A stretch of DNA of 53,152 nt from a virus. The notes beneath the pieces were generated by a model. That model did not search any database. It had not been told where the DNA came from and worked only from the letters and a program-made list of their open reading frames with translations. A program made the translations under genes and the position numbers. Numbering within the stretch: the first letter of the stretch is position 1; each line of letters begins with the position of its first letter. Location: IMG/VR virus record IMGVR_UViG_3300032271_000411, positions 1-53,152 of that record; one strand, 5' to 3'. Below are positions 16,047 through 22,609 of this stretch, piece after piece.

Positions 16047-16080
16047 ATCTCCTAGCCCCCGCAGGGGCGTTTGTTTTAAT
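16047..16080 (-). promoter_or_regulatory. Hairpin plus Shine-Dalgarno module, copy 2
   Basis: The stem GCCCC (16055-16059) pairs with GGGGC (16064-16068), flanked on the minus strand by a stop codon and AAAACAAAC upstream and CTAGGAGAT downstream, as in copy 1. Confidence 0.7.
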
Positions 16081-16369
16081 GTTCAAAGGCAACGCAAACG
16101 GTGCAGCCGCTGCGTACGCAATCGTGGTTCTTTTTGTACTTGATGGCGTCTAAAGAAGTCGGTGGGTCTACTAGGTCGTAGTCTTCGTCTTTAATTTCAA
16201 AGTATTTGGCTCCAGTTCCGCAGCCAGTGTGCTCAAGGCCACGCTCAGTTTCGGCTGATGTTTTGCGGAATTTAGGCAAGCCTGTTACAGGTGACAAGCC
16301 TAATGGGCGTTTGCACTCTAGCCCTAGCTTGGTGTTGTCAAAGTGTTTGCAGTCAATACAAAGTTTCAT
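16076..16369 (-). CDS. Cys-rich small protein, putative zinc-binding
   Basis: 97 residues. CIDCKHF at residues 4-10, LECKRPLG, and HTGCGTGAKYF suggest one metal site. The C-terminus NHDCVRSGCTVCVAFEH carries the C-x4-C-x2-C tag shared with 15590-15904 and 26430-26657. Small phage proteins with CxxCKHF starts are common; role unknown. Confidence 0.65.
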   Translation of the reverse strand: MKLCIDCKHFDNTKLGLECKRPLGLSPVTGLPKFRKTSAETERGLEHTGCGTGAKYFEIKDEDYDLVDPPTSLDAIKYKKNHDCVRSGCTVCVAFEH

Positions 16370-16371
16370 GA

Positions 16372-16404
16372 TCTGTCCTAGCCCCCCGAAGGGGGCGGTT
16401 GGTT
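16372..16404 (-). promoter_or_regulatory. Hairpin plus Shine-Dalgarno module, copy 3
   Basis: The stem GCCCCC (16381-16386) pairs with GGGGGC (16391-16396); on the minus strand the loop context is CUUCGG, an extra-stable tetraloop. It follows the stop of 16404-16712 and precedes CTAGGACAG, the ribosome-binding region of 16076-16369. Confidence 0.7.
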
Positions 16405-16712
16405 TATTTCTTTGGGCTTACGCGGATGTCGGCACGGCCTTCTTTGCGGAAGGTATCCAAGACTGCGTCGCTGATGCCGTACTTCTCGCACACCGCGGCG
16501 TAGTCAACTGAGCCGGTTACGGGCACGAGTTTGACTTCAACGCTGTGCAGCTCGCCTGCGTGTTTGCCTTCGCCGTACTTGTTGGCGATGTCGCCTTTCA
16601 TTTGTTTGACTTGCTCGGCCAAGGCCTTAGCTTGCTGGTCGAGCACATAGAGTGCGTCGATGTCGCTTGCAAGGGTCAGTGCCAAATTCTCGGTGGTAGT
16701 AATTGCGTTCAT
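16404..16712 (-). CDS. Early protein, unknown function
   Basis: 102 residues. Helical N-terminal part (LASDIDALYVLDQQAKALAE, then QVKQMKGDIA), a beta hairpin (HSVEVKLVPVTGSVDY) and a C-terminal helix. The pattern resembles small phage proteins that follow recombination genes. It starts a transcription unit with its own leader (promoter features at 16713-16842). Confidence 0.65.
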   Translation of the reverse strand: MNAITTTENLALTLASDIDALYVLDQQAKALAEQVKQMKGDIANKYGEGKHAGELHSVEVKLVPVTGSVDYAAVCEKYGISDAVLDTFRKEGRADIRVSPKK

Positions 16713-16842
16713 GGTGTAGCTCCGGTCTGTGAATCAGGTTGAAGGTTTGGTTAATGCGTTTTTTACTGCTTACTGCTGAGACAAATATTAACACGATTAA
16801 CAACAAAAACACACAATGTTTATACTTTGTTGTAATAAAGAA
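16713..16842 (-). promoter_or_regulatory. Minus-strand promoter region with inverted repeats
   Basis: On the minus strand an extended -10 (TGT then TAATAT, 16793-16785) lies about 70 bases before the ATG at 16712. No good -35 is seen. An 8-bp inverted repeat ACAACAAA (16800-16807) / TTTGTTGT (16826-16833) just upstream could be an operator. The leader contains GACCGGAGC, also found in the leader at 26837-26845. Confidence 0.5.
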
Positions 16843-16992
16843 TCACTTCTTTATAACTAAACCTTTTTTAATGTAGTACAGGATCTGTGCGCTCATTGTG
16901 CGTGTTTCTAGTTCACAGGCCGCCTGCAACTGAGCCAGAATCGACTCTGGCAGGCGCACAGTAACGAATTTCTCTTTAAGTTCTTTCTTCAT
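16843..16992 (-). CDS. Arc-type ribbon-helix-helix DNA-binding protein (49 aa)
   Basis: MKKELKEKFVTVRLPESILA then QLQAACELETRTMSAQILYY: a beta strand (KFVTVRLP) followed by two helices is the Arc/MetJ ribbon-helix-helix fold, and Arc-type proteins are about this size. It would bind operators as a dimer of dimers. The inverted repeat just downstream (16800-16833) is an obvious candidate target, which would make it a local repressor; this is inference. It overlaps the VRR-NUC gene start by 17 bases. Confidence 0.7.
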   Translation of the reverse strand: MKKELKEKFVTVRLPESILAQLQAACELETRTMSAQILYYIKKGLVIKK

Positions 16993-17338
16993 TTAAAAAC
17001 TCCAGTATTTGTGCCTTGGCGTGTTCAGCACCTTTGCCCACAATAACATGGTATCCCACACTTTGTAAATAATCGATCATGCCAAACTGTTCGTCGCTTA
17101 CCGCGCCGCCCTTAGTTCGCTTCATCTCAACCCACAACTTCCACTCTGGCACAAACAAGTCGGGGATACCAGGCACCACACCCTCGACCTTTAACTTGCC
17201 GGCCGTGGCCTTGCTGCGAGCGCCACCATTGGGCACCGCAAAAATTAAGACGTTGGGGTAGCTGCGCCTGAACCATTGCACAAGCGTGGATTGTTCGACG
17301 TGCTCAGAGGGCACGGCAGTTTTTTTTAAAATGGGCAT
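16976..17338 (-). CDS. VRR-NUC domain nuclease
   Basis: 120 residues. VPNGGARSKATAGKLKVEGV, then PGIPDLFVPEWKLWVEMKRT and GGAVSDEQFGMIDYLQSVGY have the order of VRR-NUC (PD-(D/E)XK-like) nucleases: PNGG, G.PDL, (V/I)E.K, S..Q. The acidic residues D in PDL and E in VEMK are the expected metal ligands. In phages these are stand-alone nucleases thought to act on branched DNA or in packaging or recombination. It lies between the SF2 helicase and the Arc-type gene. Confidence 0.88.
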   Translation of the reverse strand: MPILKKTAVPSEHVEQSTLVQWFRRSYPNVLIFAVPNGGARSKATAGKLKVEGVVPGIPDLFVPEWKLWVEMKRTKGGAVSDEQFGMIDYLQSVGYHVIVGKGAEHAKAQILEFLNEERT

Positions 17339-17508
17339 TCAAACTCCCACTTGTCGCACGCGTCAACGGTGGCCGCAAACTCCTCGGGCGGTTCTGTCTT
17401 GTAAATCTCACATACACCGACGCGGCTATAGTGATGACAAGTGTGGCAGCACTTTGGTTCTTTTAACTTTTCGATCTCAAGCAAAAATATCGGTTTCTTG
17501 TGGCGCAC
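17326..17508 (-). CDS. Small Cys/His-rich protein
   Basis: 60 residues with CCHTCHHYSRVGVCEIYKTE and PPEEFAATVDACDKWEF. The spacing of Cys and His suggests a zinc knuckle. Similar small proteins occur beside phage nucleases; function unknown. It overlaps the helicase 3' end by about 30 bases and the nuclease start by 13. Confidence 0.65.
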   Translation of the reverse strand: MRHKKPIFLLEIEKLKEPKCCHTCHHYSRVGVCEIYKTEPPEEFAATVDACDKWEFECPF

Positions 17509-19117
17509 GTTTCCAGCTCCTCGTTAAGATTTGATAAAACTTACCATCGAGTTTAAATGTAATCAATGACGGCGGCCGCGCTTTGTTCATCCGGTCTGCA
17601 ATAAAAAACAACCCCTCATCTTGGCTCATACTTTCGATGCCCGCAAGAGACGCCCCCGAGGCCTGAGCCAAGGTGTAGAGCGTGCGCATAGCTTTTTCGC
17701 CCGCATAGCCCATGTAGCCAATCGTCAAGTACTCGGTGACCGGCTTATCGCTCAAGCTACCGTAATACGTCACAGAAAGCATTGATTTGCCTGACGTGCG
17801 ACTGATCTGCTTGCGCCAGACCCAAGTCAAGACAGCGAGCTCACCGTTAGGTTTGATCCCCATGATGTCGTCGTTGTGCAAAGTAAACTTGCGCTCTGGC
17901 GGGGCAGGGAACTGAAAGCCACAGTTAGGGCAAACCTTCACCGAGATATGGCAGATCTCATGGCACTCGCTGCAGACCTTGGTTGGTGGGTCACCCTCGC
18001 CCTCGCCTTTCTTTTTGCTTGGCTGCACGTTGGTGACTGGACCGTGCTGAGCAACCACCCCGGCAAAGTCGAGCACCAGGCAGTGATCGGTGTGGCTCTT
18101 TGGGCGCATCCCGCGGCCAGCCATCTGAACGTACAAACTCGCGCTCATGGTTGGACGCAACATTACGAGCAGGTCAATGTCAGGATGATCAAAGCCAGTG
18201 GTCAGCACATTGGCGTTGGTGATTGCTTGAATCTTGCCGGCCTTAAAGTCATCGAGAATCTTCTCACGGTCTTTTTTGTGCGTTTTGCCTGTCACGCACT
18301 CGCTCGTTATCCCATGCTCGTTGAGCAGGTGTGAGATATGATGCGCGTGGTCAACACCTGCGCAGAAAAATAGCCATGCTTTACGATCGCCTGCACGCTT
18401 AAGAACCTCTTCAACCACCTCGCGGTTGTTCTTTTCTGTGTCGATCGCCGCTTGCAACTCGGACTCGATAAACTCGCCGCCTCTCTTGTGCACCCCAGAG
18501 GTGTCTAGGCGCAGCGCTGTGCGCGTTGAGCGTAGCGTTGATAGATAACCACCCTCAACTAGCTCCTCGATGCTCACAGGCTCTATAAGCGCGTCAAAGA
18601 TGGCAGGCTTGTCGGTGATCAGGCCGTGGCCTAACCTGAAAGGGGTCGCGGTCAAGCCAATCACGCGCAGGTGCGGGTTGATGACGGTCAGGTCAGTAAT
18701 CAGTTTGCGATAACTGCCCTCGTCGTTGTGGCTCACCAGGTGACACTCATCAATAATAATGATGTCGATGTGACCGAGCTGCTCCGCACGCTTGCGAATA
18801 GACTGAATACCCGCGAACGTAATCTCTTTGCCAAGATCCTTTTTGCCTATGCTGGCGCTGAAGATCCCCAAGGGTGCATCAGGCCAGTGCTCGCGCATCT
18901 TGTTGGCGTTTTGTTGGATCAACTCCTTGACGTGGGTGAGCATTAAGACCTTCGTCTCAGGGAAGTCTTGCAAGGCGTTCTTGCAAAAAGCCGCGATCAT
19001 GTGGCTCTTGCCAGAGCCGGTAGGTGCAACAATGCACGGGTTGCCTTCCTTGTTCTGCTCAAACCATGCGTAGAGTTGATCTAGGGCGCGTTGCTGATAC
19101 GGGCGTAGGGTGCTCAT
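17477..19117 (-). CDS. SF2 DEAD/DEAH-type helicase
   Basis: 546 residues from the ATG at 19117, chosen because it overlaps the stop of the methyltransferase (ATGA) and begins STLRPYQQRAL, the Q-motif-like start of this group. Motif I APTGSGKS (K37), motif II DECH (about residue 127), motif III LTATPFR, and C-terminal motifs (TNANVLTTGFDHPDIDLL, QMAGRGMR) are intact. A C-x2-C ... C-x2-C zinc ribbon (CSECHEICHISVKVCPNCGF) follows, as in many phage and RadD-like helicases. The final 120 residues are a family-specific tail. Likely used in replication, recombination or repair with the neighbouring nucleases. Confidence 0.92.
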   Translation of the reverse strand: MSTLRPYQQRALDQLYAWFEQNKEGNPCIVAPTGSGKSHMIAAFCKNALQDFPETKVLMLTHVKELIQQNANKMREHWPDAPLGIFSASIGKKDLGKEITFAGIQSIRKRAEQLGHIDIIIIDECHLVSHNDEGSYRKLITDLTVINPHLRVIGLTATPFRLGHGLITDKPAIFDALIEPVSIEELVEGGYLSTLRSTRTALRLDTSGVHKRGGEFIESELQAAIDTEKNNREVVEEVLKRAGDRKAWLFFCAGVDHAHHISHLLNEHGITSECVTGKTHKKDREKILDDFKAGKIQAITNANVLTTGFDHPDIDLLVMLRPTMSASLYVQMAGRGMRPKSHTDHCLVLDFAGVVAQHGPVTNVQPSKKKGEGEGDPPTKVCSECHEICHISVKVCPNCGFQFPAPPERKFTLHNDDIMGIKPNGELAVLTWVWRKQISRTSGKSMLSVTYYGSLSDKPVTEYLTIGYMGYAGEKAMRTLYTLAQASGASLAGIESMSQDEGLFFIADRMNKARPPSLITFKLDGKFYQILTRSWKRAPQETDIFA

Positions 19118-19968
19118 TTTAAGAGTCTCCATGCTGTTGCTGCCACTGCAGGAACTTGTCCATTTCCAATCGCTTTAAGTCTGTCCACCCGAGCGGCCAT
19201 CCGATCAACCACTCGACCCACGTCGGGTTCAATTGACCACCATCCTTGCTTTGATTGTCCGTGTGTTGAACTGCGACGTCCAATGTATCCCAACTCACTT
19301 TCCCGTTGCGAATCCTGCCCCCTATGTAACCCCCCTTGTGATCCCTCGTTGATGGTGTCGGCCATCTTCCGATCGCTGACCAGTTGACCGCCGTCGCTAG
19401 CGCATTGCCCTGCTGAATTCCCCTCGGATTGTTCAGGTTCATGCCTGGTCCGTTTGTCGATGCTGTTGGCGTAGGCCATAATCCAGATTCTTTCTCTTTT
19501 ATGTGGTGCACCAACGTCGGCCGCAGATACAACTCCCCACCGACTGTCATACCCCATTGAGGTAAGGTCTGCAAGGACTCGTTCAAGTCCTCGAGTAACG
19601 AGCATTGGACTGTTCTCCACAAACGCATATCGTGGTCGAACCTCGCCAATAATCCGTGCCATCTCTCGCCACATGCTTGAGCGTTCTCCGTCAAGGCCTG
19701 CTCCGTTTCCTGCGACTGAGATGTCTTGGCATGGAAACCCGCCAGATATGACGTCAACAATGCCTCTCCACGGGCGTCCGTCAAAGGTTCTACAGTCATC
19801 CCAAATCGGGAAAGGCGGGAAAATCCCGTCGTTTTGCCGTGCGACAAGTACGCTTGCGGGGTAGGGCTCCCACTCGACTGCGCACACGGTTCGCCATCCA
19901 AGGAGGTGTCCACCGAGGATTCCTCCACCAACGCCTGCGAAAAGAGCCAACTCATGTAGCTTCTCCAT
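19114..19968 (-). CDS. DNA (cytosine-5) methyltransferase
   Basis: 284 residues. Motif I FAGVGGG (about 10-16), motif IV GGFPCQDIS with catalytic C80, motif VI VENS (E118), motif VIII HKRERIW (about 156-162) and motif X RVDRLKAIGNGQVP are all present, so the enzyme should be active. It is shorter than average, with a small target-recognition region (about 165-245). Methylation would protect phage DNA from host restriction. Its start overlaps the nuclease stop (TAATG) and its stop overlaps the helicase start. A second open frame covers almost the whole gene. Confidence 0.92.
   Translation of the reverse strand: MEKLHELALFAGVGGGILGGHLLGWRTVCAVEWEPYPASVLVARQNDGIFPPFPIWDDCRTFDGRPWRGIVDVISGGFPCQDISVAGNGAGLDGERSSMWREMARIIGEVRPRYAFVENSPMLVTRGLERVLADLTSMGYDSRWGVVSAADVGAPHKRERIWIMAYANSIDKRTRHEPEQSEGNSAGQCASDGGQLVSDRKMADTINEGSQGGLHRGQDSQRESELGYIGRRSSTHGQSKQGWWSIEPDVGRVVDRMAARVDRLKAIGNGQVPAVAATAWRLLK
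19119..19955 (-). CDS. Alternative-frame ORF inside the methyltransferase gene, possible overlapping gene
   Basis: 278 codons, same strand, different frame from the methyltransferase, with ATG 13 bases inside it. The product is not low complexity: MSWLFSQALVEE, then LTSYLAGFHAKTSQSQ, WPTPSTRDHKGG and LNPTWVEWLIGWPLGWTDLK. I recall environmental phage protein entries with these motifs (GEPxAQ, LWPTPTA, NPTWVEWLMGWPxGWT), which may be translations of the same DNA frame. An open frame this long would rarely arise by chance. It may be a genuine overlapping gene or a by-product of conserved DNA. No clear ribosome-binding site was confirmed. Confidence 0.4.
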   Translation of the reverse strand: MSWLFSQALVEESSVDTSLDGEPCAQSSGSPTPQAYLSHGKTTGFSRLSRFGMTVEPLTDARGEALLTSYLAGFHAKTSQSQETEQALTENAQACGERWHGLLARFDHDMRLWRTVQCSLLEDLNESLQTLPQWGMTVGGELYLRPTLVHHIKEKESGLWPTPTASTNGPGMNLNNPRGIQQGNALATAVNWSAIGRWPTPSTRDHKGGYIGGRIRNGKVSWDTLDVAVQHTDNQSKDGGQLNPTWVEWLIGWPLGWTDLKRLEMDKFLQWQQQHGDS

Positions 19969-20972
19969 TATTTGATTATCCGTGCGCCCATTGTTGACCG
20001 CAGGTCATCAACAAAGGCATCGTCGCTTACGCACGCCTCAACATTGGCCACAATCTCGCCCGAGTGATATCCAACCTGGCTATTCTCAATGTCACCATGC
20101 GGGGTGTGCCATATCACGCCGTACTCACTCGCGGTGTACTTCCAAGGCACCAAATCTGGGTGAATGACATGGGCAACACAACCAGTGCGTTGTTCATCAA
20201 CGCTTAGCGTGTGCTCGTATCTTTCGCAGAGCCATGTGCCGTCTTCTTTGGCCGTCGAATGTGCGCAGGTGCGGCAGTTGACCTCTTTGGTCATCTTACT
20301 TTTATGGCAAAAATCATGCGCCGCGCAAAACCGGCACTCGTACCAAGTGGGATCTGTACTGATAGGGGGCGGCAGCCTGGCGTCTTTGACCAAGCGATGG
20401 CCACGCTCGAGCGCCTTAGTGGCCACGGCCTTGTCAAACTGTACTCGCTCGGTGTAGATACGATCGTCATCTTTGCATACCGAGAAGTACAACGCTCGCT
20501 CTAGTTTTAGCCCCATCATGTAAAGTTGCATCTGAACGTAGTGCGTAAACTTAGATTTCTCAACGCCGTTCTTTTCAAGATCAGTGAATGACTTTAGCCC
20601 GTGGGTCTTGATCTCAAGCACATGAAGCTTGGTTGATTCAATCATGCCTGACATGATGACGCCGTCAACGCTGCCGCTAACGTGACAGCCAAAGTCAACG
20701 CGTGACTGGTTAGCACCCGTCTTTTGCACGTCCATGCCGATGGCGCGTAAGTCAGCCACGACGGTTGCCTCTTCGTTCTGCCCGCGGCGAAACAAGCGCA
20801 GGATTCTGCCTTTAAAGGGCTCGACCACCGCCCAATGAAAAGAAAGCCAAAGCCACCGGTCGCAAGGATGCCCCAAAGTACTACACCCCATATGCGGGCG
20901 GGGTGGCTCTTGAATTGATTCATGATGGGCGTCGATTGCGGCTACCGTGCGGTTTAGTTCTGGAAGTTTCAT
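19968..20972 (-). CDS. PD-(D/E)XK (RecB/Cas4-like) nuclease
   Basis: 334 residues. GSVDGVI (metal Asp) and HVLEIKTHGLKSF (ExK) around residues 97-135, then HYVQMQLYMMGL, form a RecB/Cas4-type nuclease core. WYECRFCAAHDFCHK and CRTCAHSTAKE add Cys clusters, which in Cas4-like enzymes hold an iron-sulfur cluster; a conserved Cys near residue 37 (GHPCDRW) fits the fourth ligand. It would act as an exonuclease in recombination with the Sak4-like ATPase encoded upstream in the operon. Its ATG directly follows a terminator-like hairpin and has no visible Shine-Dalgarno site. Confidence 0.85.
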   Translation of the reverse strand: MKLPELNRTVAAIDAHHESIQEPPRPHMGCSTLGHPCDRWLWLSFHWAVVEPFKGRILRLFRRGQNEEATVVADLRAIGMDVQKTGANQSRVDFGCHVSGSVDGVIMSGMIESTKLHVLEIKTHGLKSFTDLEKNGVEKSKFTHYVQMQLYMMGLKLERALYFSVCKDDDRIYTERVQFDKAVATKALERGHRLVKDARLPPPISTDPTWYECRFCAAHDFCHKSKMTKEVNCRTCAHSTAKEDGTWLCERYEHTLSVDEQRTGCVAHVIHPDLVPWKYTASEYGVIWHTPHGDIENSQVGYHSGEIVANVEACVSDDAFVDDLRSTMGARIIK

Positions 20973-20994
20973 AAAAAAAAGGGGCTCGCGCCCC
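20973..20994 (-). terminator. Terminator or attenuator abutting the nuclease start
   Basis: On the minus strand GGGGC (20994-20990) pairs with GCCCC (20985-20981) and eight T (20980-20973) follow, ending exactly at the nuclease ATG (20972). It can act as an intrinsic terminator inside the operon; read-through would be required for the nuclease, methyltransferase and helicase. Confidence 0.75.
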
Positions 20995-21001
20995 TCCCTG
21001 T

Positions 21002-21265
21002 TCAGGTTGATGTGTGAGTTCTAGAACTGTTAACAAAACGCGCCAAGCGTTCTGCTGCCCACACATCAGTCAGTTTGCGGTACTCGGGCGAGCCATCTAC
21101 CCAAAAATCATTAGGGTTTTTGGTTTTCATTTTCACAACCACTTCGTCAATCTTTTGTATAGCCTGTTGATGGCATTCCTCGTTCTCTTTATCAATTGAC
21201 CGGTCGGAGTTTCTAAAAGCGCGCGCGGCGCGTCCGGCATCAATTAGGTCTTGTGTGTAAGTCAT
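21002..21265 (-). CDS. Early protein, unknown function
   Basis: 87 residues from the ATG at 21265; the longer in-frame extension reads leader sequence. Helical and charged: YTQDLIDAGRAARAFRNSDR then CHQQAIQKIDEVVVKMKTKN and a tail rich in Ser/Thr. No family recognised. It lies between the DUF669-like gene and the attenuator. Confidence 0.6.
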   Translation of the reverse strand: MTYTQDLIDAGRAARAFRNSDRSIDKENEECHQQAIQKIDEVVVKMKTKNPNDFWVDGSPEYRKLTDVWAAERLARFVNSSRTHTST

Positions 21266-21321
21266 GGCAATCCTTTGTGTTAAGGGATGTGAGTTCAACT
21301 CACACCCTTGTGTTGATGGTT

Positions 21322-21798
21322 TTACTTCTTGACCCAAGGCGGTGTGGCTTTCGCCGCCGCTTTAGGTGCCGCAGCCGCAGCCATCGGCATCGCACCCCCC
21401 GAAAGCGACTTAAACCCCTTCACGTCATTACTATCGCCGTACTGCTCGCTCTTGCGAACATCCAACTTTACCTGTAACTGGCCGCCAATAAACTGGTCGG
21501 TGTCGTCTATGCGTGCCAAACCGATCGCGCGCATTAACTCGCCCATCTGTTGGTAACCGATCGCCTCGGCCGTTGGGTTGGCGTTCTTGATGTTCAGGTT
21601 GCCAAAGACGACACGCCCCTGGTGGCTTGGTCCTGTGATGTCGTAACGAATAGCGATGTACTCGCCTGTACCTGCCTTGGTAGCCTTCACTTCAGCGCCG
21701 CCAATGGTCGCGGTGTACCAGCCGGCCGGCAAAGGCTCGAAGTTGCGCTCGCTCTTTGGTAATTCTGATTCGACGAAGGGTTGATTTAGTTGTGCCAT
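21322..21798 (-). CDS. DUF669-like protein, probable ssDNA-binding role
   Basis: 158 residues. LPAGWYTATIGGAEVKATKA then GTGEYIAIRYDITGPSHQGR and LNIKNANPTAEAIGYQQMGE follow the DUF669 layout of a beta-barrel domain with a helix, common next to phage recombination genes. The C-terminus (AMPMAAAAAPKAAAKATPP) is a flexible Ala/Pro tail, although not the acidic tip of typical SSB proteins. The single-strand-binding role is known for the context, not proven here. AAGGAATAAATATC precedes the ATG, duplicated before 22041. Confidence 0.78.
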   Translation of the reverse strand: MAQLNQPFVESELPKSERNFEPLPAGWYTATIGGAEVKATKAGTGEYIAIRYDITGPSHQGRVVFGNLNIKNANPTAEAIGYQQMGELMRAIGLARIDDTDQFIGGQLQVKLDVRKSEQYGDSNDVKGFKSLSGGAMPMAAAAAPKAAAKATPPWVKK

Positions 21799-21816
21799 GA
21801 TATTTATTCCTTAAAA

Positions 21817-22041
21817 TTAAAAAGTGGTGGGTCTTGCAACAGCGCGGGTCAATGCCATCAAACCTTTTTGCAATTCGGTTTGACCAATACTGACCCACCG
21901 TTGGTCAATATCCTTTGTGTCTTGCAATTGTGAAATGATTACTTGGATTGCTTTGCCAGTACTTTTAATCATGTTCATCAATGCAATCTCCTCCTCGTTC
22001 AGTTCTCGATAGCCTTCTATTTTTCGATGTTGGTTTTCCAT
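21817..22041 (-). CDS. Acb2/Tad1-hairpin family protein (candidate cyclic-nucleotide sponge)
   Basis: 74 residues. Y11 in KIEGYRELNEEEIALMN, K26 and T28 in the first helix, and QRWVSIGQTELQKGLMALTR ending VARPTTF match the small two-helix family of Acb2. From memory, Acb2 is a phage protein that sequesters cyclic di- and trinucleotides to block CBASS (and some Thoeris) defence, and Y11 and K26 are key ligand contacts; both fall at the same residue numbers here. It is probably a hexameric sponge. Alternatively it is a relative with another ligand. It sits among early genes, when anti-defence would be needed. Confidence 0.72.
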   Translation of the reverse strand: MENQHRKIEGYRELNEEEIALMNMIKSTGKAIQVIISQLQDTKDIDQRWVSIGQTELQKGLMALTRAVARPTTF

Positions 22042-22046
22042 GATAT

Positions 22047-22424
22047 TTATTCCTTAACAATGATTTTGAATGTTGGGCGACCGGCCGTGGTGGTGATCGC
22101 ATCGAGCAGGGGCTCGGTGATGCTCGGGTCTGCAGACTCCCATTGATCACTTACGATCGTGGGTGTCCACTTGAAAAGACTAGCCAAGTGATCGCTAAGC
22201 CCATGCTCGGCGGCTAGTTCCTGCAGGCGCTCGGCGTTGACCTTGCGAGTCATGCGCCCAACGATCTTGACCAAGAACCCATCAGGTGTCGGGAAGTTCT
22301 TTGTGCCTTCCATTGTGGGGGCAACGTTGAATTCCTTGACCATCTGGTCCTCAAGGTCGCGACGAACCTTTATGGCCGTCTCTTCTGCTTGTTTGGCGTT
22401 TAGCCATGCTTGATATAGGCTCAT
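22047..22424 (-). CDS. Phage accessory protein, DUF7173-like
   Basis: 125 residues: helical start YQAWLNAKQAEETAIKVRRD, then a beta segment GFLVKIVGRMTRKVNAERLQ and a C-terminal KWTPTIVSDQWESADPSITE. I recall this family next to phage recombination and exonuclease genes (DUF7173, from memory). The position between the Sak4-like ATPase and DUF669-like genes suggests a supporting role in recombination. Confidence 0.65.
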   Translation of the reverse strand: MSLYQAWLNAKQAEETAIKVRRDLEDQMVKEFNVAPTMEGTKNFPTPDGFLVKIVGRMTRKVNAERLQELAAEHGLSDHLASLFKWTPTIVSDQWESADPSITEPLLDAITTTAGRPTFKIIVKE

Positions 22425-22609
22425 TTTTGTTCCCTTACTTTTAGCATTGCATCGGCAATTCGGTAAGCCTGCTCAGCAATTTCAACAGCGCTTGCGTAGC
22501 TGTCTTCATTCTCTGCAGATTCTGTGTAGATTGCGGGTAACACCTTAGCGGCTAAATAGTCGCGCATTGCAATCTTTGTTGGAAAAACAATTGGTCGTTC
22601 ATCGCTCAT
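22421..22609 (-). CDS. Small helical early protein
   Basis: 62 residues, helical: FPTKIAMRDYLAAKVLPAIY then VEIAEQAYRIADAMLKVREQ. The MRDY(F/L)AAKAM and AxxAYRxADAML pattern is frequent in phage early regions. Function unknown. Overlaps both neighbours by 4 bases. Confidence 0.65.
   Translation of the reverse strand: MSDERPIVFPTKIAMRDYLAAKVLPAIYTESAENEDSYASAVEIAEQAYRIADAMLKVREQK

Noticed and set aside
17876-18334. Plus-strand ORF of 152 codons
   Set aside because: It lies entirely within the helicase gene on the opposite strand, has no recognisable domain or ribosome site.
19968-20972. True Cas4 of a CRISPR system
   Set aside because: No cas1, cas2 or repeat array; the context is phage recombination, where RecB/Cas4-like nucleases are common.
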